Of a DNA stretch of 12,311 nt, positions 7,494 through 12,311 are shown piece after piece. Source of the stretch: Thermoguttaceae bacterium (GTDB taxonomy: Bacteria > Planctomycetota > Planctomycetia > Pirellulales > Thermoguttaceae). The position numbers and the translations under genes are program-made. The notes beneath the pieces were generated by a model that was given only the letters and a program-made list of their open reading frames with translations, made no database searches and was not told the DNA's origin. The stretch is from assembly GCA_017454585.1 (NCBI GenBank), contig JAFTCU010000055.1:1-12311 (forward strand). Direction: 5' to 3'. Within the stretch, counting starts at the first letter, position 1. Each line of letters starts with the position of its first letter.

Positions 7494-8822
7494 TCAAAGT
7501 TCTCCCATGGCGTAGCGTAAAGTGTACGAAGCCGCTAAAGTGTCATAAAGGGCGTTGAAGTAGTCGGTATAAGCCTGTGTACGGAGTGCGTTCGCGTCCA
7601 GGACTTCCGAGTAGGAAGCGATGCCTTCCTTGAACTGTTCCTGGACCATTTTCAGGTTTTCGCGCGCTTTCAGAACCGCTTCATGTGCTGTTTCGATATT
7701 CTGACGAGCTGAAAGTTCCTCATTAAACGCTTTGACGACCTGCACACGAATCCCATTAATGGCTTCTTCCCGTTTGCGGCGGATACTGGAAGCCTGGCTC
7801 TGTGCGGCGCGTTCCTTGGCACGGCTTGTACAGTTGATCGGGGTCCATGTTACGCCAATCGTTCCCTGAGCATACGCTTCATCTTTCAGGTAGTCGTTCT
7901 GGACGTACATTCCACCCGCGGCGGCGGCGACGTGCGGCAAGCGCTCGGCTCTTTCGCTGCGCGCTTTGGCTTCAACGGCATTGGCCTGTGACTGGATTTT
8001 CCAAAGCTCCTGACGCTGCGCAACGGCACGCGCCTGTAACTCCTCAACATTTTTGGGAGCGGGCGGAAGTTCAAGCTCTTTGAGCTCTACCGGAGTATCA
8101 AGCGGACGCCACATCAGGCGGTTATAATTCGCCCGGGCGGTATTAAGGCCGGCTTCCACCTGAACGATCATCTGTTTCGTTTTGGCGTGCGCGGCTTTCG
8201 CGGTTAGCTGGGCGGTCGGCGTAATGACCCCCTGTTCCAAAAGGACTTCCACGTCTTTCTCGTGCTGCTCAAGCGACTTTTCCGCTGCTTGCGCCACCTG
8301 AAGAAGCCGTTGCAAACGCTGGATCATGAAGTAATTCTGTACAACCTGCAGTTTCAGATCCGCCACGACGATCTGCTTCCCGGCTTTCGCAGCCTCCACC
8401 ATCGCGTAACCGGCGTCCTCGAGTGCCCGAATCTTTCCGCCGACATAAAGCGGAACCGTAAACATCGCGCTGGTAGTCACGAAATCCTTGTTCGCCATCG
8501 GCACGTCCATGTGAACCGGAAGCGTAAGACCGCCCAACTGCGGCGGAAGATGGATTTCATTATCCATCTTCAAATTCGGCTCTGCGCTCAGAGCCGTGTA
8601 CCCAGCCGTGACCGTGAGCTCCGGCACACGTGCCCCAGTCGCGGCCATTCGGGTCATGTGTGCCGCATGAATTGCATCGTCCTCGGCACGCACATTTTCG
8701 CTGGCCGCAATGGCGGTCTGAAACGCCTGTTCCAGGGTTTCTTCAATTCCAAACGTTTGTATTGGGCTAACACACAGCCAAAAAATGACCGCGAGAAGGA
8801 CGCCACCATTAGTGTACTTCAT
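7494..8822 (-). CDS. TolC-like outer membrane efflux factor
   Basis: This outer-membrane channel, with a long periplasmic alpha-barrel, is the exit duct for the pump encoded downstream. The protein is 442 residues, a normal length for the OEP family. It has a signal peptide (hydrophobic stretch about 8-23, likely cleaved near TFG|IEE) and the two-fold pattern of Ala/Gln/Glu-rich helices alternating with beta segments (TVTAGYTALS; FVTTSAMFTVPLYVGGK; HVAAAAGGMYVQN; AQGTIGVTWTP). The late helical pattern EGIASYSEVLDANALRTQAYTDYFNALYD is typical of the family. Two adjacent ATGs (8825 and 8822) follow GGAGG. The second has the better seven-base spacing. It is the first gene of the operon, ahead of adaptor and pump, and is preceded by a structured leader. 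There is no local regulator gene. Confidence 0.92.
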   Translation of the reverse strand: MKYTNGGVLLAVIFWLCVSPIQTFGIEETLEQAFQTAIAASENVRAEDDAIHAAHMTRMAATGARVPELTVTAGYTALSAEPNLKMDNEIHLPPQLGGLTLPVHMDVPMANKDFVTTSAMFTVPLYVGGKIRALEDAGYAMVEAAKAGKQIVVADLKLQVVQNYFMIQRLQRLLQVAQAAEKSLEQHEKDVEVLLEQGVITPTAQLTAKAAHAKTKQMIVQVEAGLNTARANYNRLMWRPLDTPVELKELELPPAPKNVEELQARAVAQRQELWKIQSQANAVEAKARSERAERLPHVAAAAGGMYVQNDYLKDEAYAQGTIGVTWTPINCTSRAKERAAQSQASSIRRKREEAINGIRVQVVKAFNEELSARQNIETAHEAVLKARENLKMVQEQFKEGIASYSEVLDANALRTQAYTDYFNALYDTLAASYTLRYAMGEL

Positions 8823-8825
8823 CAT

Positions 8826-9035
8826 TCCGCCTCCATGCGGGAGTAGTTGCCCATTTGAAACTTCCAGAGACGTTTTTCCCTGGAAATCCTGGGGGGAACT
8901 ACCTAAACTACAGAATATTCCTTCTGAAATAACTCTATCTATGTATTTATATCGAACAAATGGATAGTCGTAATTTACAAAAAAAAGCTAAAAATACACA
9001 AAACAAGAAAAATATTCCAGTTGTATGGATTAAAT
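8826..9035 (-). other. Upstream region of the efflux operon
   Basis: These 210 bases between the first efflux gene and the tRNA terminator contain no supported gene. The half near the gene has the nested hairpin. The distal half (about 8920-9035) is AT-rich and should contain the operon promoter. A TATAAA occurs on the minus strand near 8946-8951, but no acceptable -35 box is spaced correctly, so I do not assign a promoter. Confidence 0.4.
8843..8902 (-). promoter_or_regulatory. Nested hairpin in the 5' leader of the efflux operon
   Basis: On the minus strand GTAGTT and CCC pair with GGG and AACTAC across one C-C mismatch (8894-8902 region with 8843-8852). They enclose an inner stem TTCCAG/CTGGAA (8880-8885 with 8862-8867). 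The structure ends a few bases before the GGAGG ribosome-binding site. The pairing is visible in the sequence. A regulatory role, such as translational control or binding of a regulator, is inference. It matches no riboswitch class I know. Confidence 0.35.
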
Positions 9036-9075
9036 AAAAAGAGCGTCTTGACCCCAAAGTCAACACGCTCTTTTT
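9036..9075 (-). terminator. Intrinsic terminator of tRNA-Pro
   Basis: AAAAAGAGCGT (9036-9046) pairs with ACGCTCTTTTT (9065-9075). After one C-C mismatch, TTGAC (9048-9052) pairs with GTCAA (9059-9063) around a CCCAAA loop. The stem is flanked by A-runs and T-runs, so it can work in both directions. On the minus strand it begins seven bases after the tRNA 3' end. It also insulates the tRNA from the efflux operon. Confidence 0.9.
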
Positions 9076-9081
9076 CTCAAA

Positions 9082-9156
9082 TCGGGGCAAGAGGATTTGA
9101 ACCTCCGACCCTCTGCTCCCAAAGCAGATGCGCTAGCCAGACTGCGCTATGCCCCG
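9082..9156 (-). tRNA. tRNA-Pro (anticodon UGG)
   Basis: The minus strand folds into a complete 75-nt cloverleaf. The acceptor arm CGGGGCA pairs with TGCCCCG, leaving discriminator A. The D-arm has GCGC stems. The anticodon stem TCTGC/GCAGA encloses loop TTTGGGA, giving anticodon TGG, which reads CCA and other CCN proline codons. The T-arm GGAGG/CCTCT has one G-U pair and loop TTCAAAT. The terminal CCA is not encoded, since TTT follows the discriminator, so it must be added after transcription. It has its own promoter and terminator and is a single-gene unit. There is no attachment-site repeat or integrase nearby. Confidence 0.97.
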
Positions 9157-9168
9157 AACAGTTATCAC

Positions 9169-9196
9169 ATTATACCATAAACACAAATTCGTGCAA
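9169..9196 (-). promoter_or_regulatory. Promoter of tRNA-Pro
   Basis: On the minus strand TTGCAC (9191-9196) is followed after 16 nt by a perfect TATAAT (9169-9174). The -10 box ends 12 bases before the tRNA 5' end, giving a leader of about five or six bases. This is a normal stable-RNA arrangement. Confidence 0.7.
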
Positions 9197-9261
9197 GTAG
9201 GGGGTGAAACTGAAAAAACGAATAAGTCCGCAAAAAAACCAAACGGGTTGAGAGCGATTCT

Positions 9262-10704
9262 TTATTCTTCGTCACCCAACCGCTCGTAACCATCACGCGG
9301 CGCGTTCCACATCAGCATGAAAATCCCCATCCCGATCACGGCAATGACCACCATGATGATATAAACCCAGTTCCAGCCGATATGTTCCGCAATCGCTCCG
9401 ACACCGACGCCGGAAACGATAACGCTCGCGTAGCCGAAAAGCCCGGTGAAGCCGTTGGCCGTCGCGGCAGCCCGTTTCGTCGCCTGATTTGCAGCGGCGA
9501 TCCCAATGAGGGCCTGAGGGCCGTAAATGCAAAATCCCGCTCCGCACAACGGGAAGCAAAGCAGCCAATGCGGAGCGTTATGAGGCAACATCCAGAAAAT
9601 TGTGACAAAAATCGCCGTCCCGAGCATGCAAAAGACACACGTTCGATGCGCGAGCCCCTTCAGAAACCGGTCGGTCGCCCAGCCGGAAAAAAGCATCCCG
9701 AGTATCCCGGCAATTTCAAAGGCCGCAACCAGCCAGCCCGCGTGAGAAAGGGAAACGTGCTTCGACTGGCTTAAAAGAGTCGGCCCCCAATCCAGTACCG
9801 AGAAACGAACAATATACACAAAAAAGTTGGCGATCCCGAGGATCCAGACGAATTTATTCGCAAAAACCGCCCGGCGGAGAAAACCTTTCGAGGGTTTGGA
9901 GTCTTTGCCAACGCTCGCCTTTCCTGTCCCGGGAAGTTCCGGAAGGCCCACCGAAGTTGGCGTATCGCGGAGGGCGATCCAAAGACCAACAGCCCCGAGC
10001 ATCGAAACCCCGGCCGGGATCCAGAAGCAGTACCGCCACGCGCCGGTCCCAAACCCCATTCCGGCCTGGAAATTCGCCCAGATGTCGTTCGGGATGATGT
10101 TCGGGTTCGGCGCTTTATCCACTACTGAGTTACCCATGATGTAACCGCACATGACCACGACGATGAATGCGCCGATCGAGTGTGACGTGTTCCAGAGCGA
10201 CATTTTGGTCGCAAGTTCCTTCGGCGGGATCCAGTGCGTCAGAAGCCGCGCGCACGGCGGGAAACCGGAGCCTTGCAGCCAGCCATTCAGGACCCAAAGC
10301 AGCCCCATGAACGTCACCATCACCGTAGTGAACTGCGTGCCGGAAGATGCTCCTGTGACGGCCTGGGCGAACTCCGGAGCGAAACCAAAGGCGAAGTTGG
10401 CCGCCGCGCAGAACAAAAGGCCGAGGGTCATAAGGACCCGCGCGTTACAGCGGTCGGCGATCAGGCCGTGGCAGAAACGGGAAAGACCATAAATCAGGCC
10501 GTTCAGGGTGAGAAAAATTCCCAGCTGGGTCTTGGAAATTCCCATTTCCGCCTCAATGCCCGGCATGGCCAGCGAGAAATTTTTCCGTACGAAGTAAAAG
10601 AGCGCGTAGCCGATCATCGTGGCGAAAATCGTGCGCATTTGCCAGGTCCAAAAACGTTTTTTGACCTCGGGAGACCAATCTGAGTATTCTGAAATTTCGT
10701 TCAT
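9262..10704 (-). CDS. Major facilitator transporter, OPA family (GlpT/UhpT/UhpC-like)
   Basis: This 12-helix inner-membrane transporter resembles organophosphate:phosphate antiporters. From the ATG at 10704 it is 480 residues. Features matching GlpT are YALFYFVRKNFSLAMP with Arg40 and FFVYIVRFSVLDWGPTLL with Arg300, equivalent to the two phosphate-binding arginines R45 and R269, and WNTSHSIGA with His175, matching GlpT H165. NGLIYGLSRF and GWLQGSGFPP are also family patterns. A sugar-phosphate, glycerol-phosphate or related anionic substrate is therefore likely. UhpC-like sensors also belong here, but no UhpA/UhpB-like genes are visible. A longer in-frame start at 10812 adds 36 residues read through the heptamer repeat and is rejected. 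AAAGG lies about seven bases before the chosen ATG. It sits downstream of the TIM-barrel gene on the same strand. Confidence 0.9.
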   Translation of the reverse strand: MNEISEYSDWSPEVKKRFWTWQMRTIFATMIGYALFYFVRKNFSLAMPGIEAEMGISKTQLGIFLTLNGLIYGLSRFCHGLIADRCNARVLMTLGLLFCAAANFAFGFAPEFAQAVTGASSGTQFTTVMVTFMGLLWVLNGWLQGSGFPPCARLLTHWIPPKELATKMSLWNTSHSIGAFIVVVMCGYIMGNSVVDKAPNPNIIPNDIWANFQAGMGFGTGAWRYCFWIPAGVSMLGAVGLWIALRDTPTSVGLPELPGTGKASVGKDSKPSKGFLRRAVFANKFVWILGIANFFVYIVRFSVLDWGPTLLSQSKHVSLSHAGWLVAAFEIAGILGMLFSGWATDRFLKGLAHRTCVFCMLGTAIFVTIFWMLPHNAPHWLLCFPLCGAGFCIYGPQALIGIAAANQATKRAAATANGFTGLFGYASVIVSGVGVGAIAEHIGWNWVYIIMVVIAVIGMGIFMLMWNAPRDGYERLGDEE

Positions 10705-10755
10705 TGGAAAGCCTTTGAAGGAGGGGGGATTTTTTAAGCCGCGCAGGAAGTGCAG

Positions 10756-10891
10756 GAAAATGAATAATGAATAGCGAATAACGAATAATGAGGAGAATGT
10801 GTTCAAACTCAAGCGGAATTCATTCCGGGCAAAAAATTAAAGTCTTCCTTCCCATTATTCGTTATTCGTTCCTCATTATTCGTTCATTTTC
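10756..10891. repeat. Palindromic element made of inverted 7-bp repeat arrays
   Basis: The left arm (10761-10795) is five tandem 7-bp units, four of the form YGAATAR plus TGAGGAG. The right arm (10855-10882) carries the inverted units TTATTCG, TTATTCG, TTCCTCA and TTATTCG. Sixteen bases are an exact inverted match (10775-10790 with 10853-10868). Both outer ends are GAAAATGAA/TTCATTTTC. A small palindrome CGGAAT-TC-ATTCCG (10814-10827) sits almost exactly at the centre. The element fills the gap between the TIM-barrel gene and the transporter, and its right end covers that gene's stop codon. Nothing else supported occupies 10705-10889. Confidence 0.75.
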
Positions 10892-11753
10892 AGACTTCGC
10901 TTTCGACTTTCTTCATGTAGTCGATGCTCTTTTTCGTCAGGTTTTCAATGCCGGGCGTGTAGTCGAAAACCTCGACGCTGATCCAGCCTTTGTACTCGTT
11001 TTCTTTCAGAGCCTTGAAAATCGGGTGGAAGTCCAGCTCACCGAATCCCGGCCCCTGGAGGTTCGGGTCGTTGGCGTGGAAGTGGCGCGTCCACGGTTTG
11101 AACTGCCGAATGACTTCTTCCATCGGACGCCGCGTGCCGTCCGCGTTCAGTTCGCCGCCCCACATCGCCTTGCAGTCGAGATGAAGCTGGACGACCGGCG
11201 ACTTCACCATTTCGATCAACGCCAGGGTTTCCATCGCGCACGTCAGGAAGTTCGTCTCGGACGGCGCAAGCGGCTCCAGAACGATCGTCACCTGGCGCTT
11301 TTCGAGCGTCGGAGCCAGTGCTTTCAGCGCGTCCGCCGCGTACTGGTACGCCTCGTCCCGCGTGACGCCCACTTCAATGTTGCGCTGCTTCGGGGACCCC
11401 CAGACCATGATGTTTCCGCCCAGGTCGGCGCACAGTTCGGTCAGGGCTTTGCCGTACTCGACGGTCCGTTTCCGGACTTCCGCATCCGGGTGGGTCAGAT
11501 GGAAACCTTCCGTCTTGGCGAGCAGCCAGTGCAGACCGAGGATTTCAATGCCGGCCTTTTCGGCGATTTTGCAGATCTCCGCGCGTTTGGCCGCCGTAAT
11601 GTCGCAGACGTTTGCCGGACTGTCGGTCGGAGTGATGGTAAACGGCGCCATTTCCATGCCGGTGTAGCCACACTCGGCCACGTAATCGAACTGCTTCTCA
11701 AGGCTCCAGCCCGGGAAGAAGGTTTCGTTGCACATTGCGTATTTAAAAGCCAT
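10890..11753 (-). CDS. Sugar phosphate isomerase/epimerase-like TIM-barrel protein (xylose isomerase-like family)
   Basis: This 287-residue protein has the alternating beta/alpha pattern of the AP-endonuclease-2/xylose-isomerase-like TIM barrel, the fold of D-tagatose/D-psicose 3-epimerases, hydroxypyruvate isomerase and IolE/IolI. The expected divalent-metal ligands are present at strand ends: Glu160 (VTIVLEP), Asp193 (VQLHLDC), His226 within HFHANDP and Glu261 (ISVEVFD). Length is normal. The substrate is not predictable: isomerisation or epimerisation of a free keto-sugar or a related polyol is the likeliest chemistry. AGGA lies seven bases before the ATG. It begins 39 nt after the upstream gene and precedes an OPA transporter, suggesting a carbohydrate cluster. 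The last codons overlap the outer arm of the palindromic element. Confidence 0.85.
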   Translation of the reverse strand: MAFKYAMCNETFFPGWSLEKQFDYVAECGYTGMEMAPFTITPTDSPANVCDITAAKRAEICKIAEKAGIEILGLHWLLAKTEGFHLTHPDAEVRKRTVEYGKALTELCADLGGNIMVWGSPKQRNIEVGVTRDEAYQYAADALKALAPTLEKRQVTIVLEPLAPSETNFLTCAMETLALIEMVKSPVVQLHLDCKAMWGGELNADGTRRPMEEVIRQFKPWTRHFHANDPNLQGPGFGELDFHPIFKALKENEYKGWISVEVFDYTPGIENLTKKSIDYMKKVESEV

Positions 11754-11792
11754 GGGATTTTCCTTTCTTAAATCTTAAAATGGTGAGTTGAT

Positions 11793-12311
11793 CTAAAATT
11801 CCACACGGTAAATTTTCGCGTCGCCGACTTTCACGCGGAACGTTCCGTCTTTCACCGGGACGTCCTGACCGTCGCACGTCACCCGTTTCACCGGGCGGCC
11901 TACCGTCACGTCGAATTCTTCCATCGGCGGGAGCGGCAGGATCTCCAGCCCGTTGGCCGTCGGTTTCACGTACACCGAGCCGAGCGTCGTCACGCCCTGG
12001 AACACAAACGGCGTTTTGTTCCCCATGATCGACCGGTACCGTTCCGGCGATTCGGTGATCGGCACGGGCTTGATCTCGCTGACGACTTTTCCGTCCCGGA
12101 CTTCAAATTCGGCGACGGCGTAGCGGCCTTCCTGCGCGTTTTCACCCATCAGCGGGAAGCGGCGGCCCGAGCCTTTGGAATCGTACAGACCGACCATGAC
12201 CTGGTACTTGCCGTTGCGCTGGCCGTCCGGAACGTGGAACCAGTGGTCGGCGCCGGTTTCCAGATCGCGCGTTTCGTCGCTCGTCCCCCACTGCGTCGTA
12301 GGGATGGGGCA
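11793..12311 (-). CDS. C-terminal part of an unrecognised beta-rich protein, 5' part outside the window
   Basis: The frame is open from the window edge, and 172 residues are visible before the TAG at 11793-11795. An internal Met at 12197 should not be taken as the start, because the 38 codons before it read through in the same style (TQWGTSDETRDLETGADHWF). The pattern of a ligand-domain-like strand series (YQVMVGLYD, GRRFPLMG, GRYAVAEFEVRDG) followed by a terminal beta segment (GQDVPVKDGTFRVKVGDAKIYRVEF) resembles C-terminal beta-sandwich modules of large glycoside-hydrolase-type or DUF4832-like proteins. This is an impression from memory. No catalytic motif is in view. It lies 39 nt upstream of the sugar isomerase-like gene and is probably in the same operon. 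Confidence 0.6.
   Translation of the reverse strand, partial: CPIPTTQWGTSDETRDLETGADHWFHVPDGQRNGKYQVMVGLYDSKGSGRRFPLMGENAQEGRYAVAEFEVRDGKVVSEIKPVPITESPERYRSIMGNKTPFVFQGVTTLGSVYVKPTANGLEILPLPPMEEFDVTVGRPVKRVTCDGQDVPVKDGTFRVKVGDAKIYRVEF

Noticed and set aside
9082..9156. tRNA-Pro as an integration site of a genomic island
   Set aside because: There is no repeated tRNA 3' end and no integrase in the window. The flanking genes look like normal chromosomal operons.
10705..10812. N-terminal extension of the OPA transporter from 10812
   Set aside because: The extra 36 residues (SLFVIRYSLF type) are the translation of the 7-bp repeat array and are not transporter sequence. The ATG at 10704 matches the family N-terminus.
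10756..10891. Heptamer arrays as a CRISPR array
   Set aside because: Units are 7 bp, contiguous and without spacers, arranged as an inverted pair, and no cas genes are present.
12195..12197. ATG at 12197 as the start of the last gene
   Set aside because: No ribosome-binding site precedes it, and the same frame stays open with protein-like composition for 38 more codons to the window edge, so the gene begins outside.

Overview
The window reads as a moderately GC-rich, host-like stretch of chromosome from a diderm (Gram-negative) bacterium. It carries an outer-membrane efflux factor, an RND pump, the MEP isoprenoid pathway gene ispE and a large (549-residue) Pgi. An OPA-type major facilitator next to a xylose-isomerase-like TIM-barrel protein, together with GC-rich dispersed intergenic palindromes, would suit the Planctomycetes/Verrucomicrobia/Lentisphaerae group. 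That placement is an inference and is weak. No phage, transposase, integrase or CRISPR signal is visible.

Layout. Positions 1-772 (minus) hold most of ispE, cut by the window edge. An AT-rich 322-bp divergent spacer (773-1094) separates it from pgi (1095-2744, plus). pgi converges on a three-gene minus-strand efflux operon. In transcription order this is a TolC-like outer membrane factor (8822-7494), a periplasmic adaptor (7491-6208) and an RND permease (6028-2858). The first two genes are 2 nt apart. The adaptor and pump are separated by 179 nt that contain a structured repeat. A diverged, shorter copy of the same repeat lies between the convergent ends of pgi and the pump gene, where it probably doubles as the pgi terminator.

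Upstream of the efflux operon is a tRNA-Pro(UGG) gene on the minus strand (9156-9082) with its own promoter and a strong hairpin terminator. Beyond it, three minus-strand genes look like a small carbohydrate-utilisation cluster: the C-terminal part of an unrecognised beta-rich protein (12311-11793), a sugar isomerase/epimerase-like TIM-barrel protein (11753-10890) and an OPA/GlpT-UhpC-like transporter (10704-9262). A roughly 136-bp palindromic element built from 7-bp repeats lies between the last two.

I do not see a wholly new protein system. The most interesting signals are non-coding: the paired GC-rich repeat with a compensatory base change, the concentric heptamer palindrome, and a nested hairpin just upstream of the first efflux gene. 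In the proteins, the RND pump has an Ala/Ser/Gly-rich insertion and non-canonical proton-relay residues.
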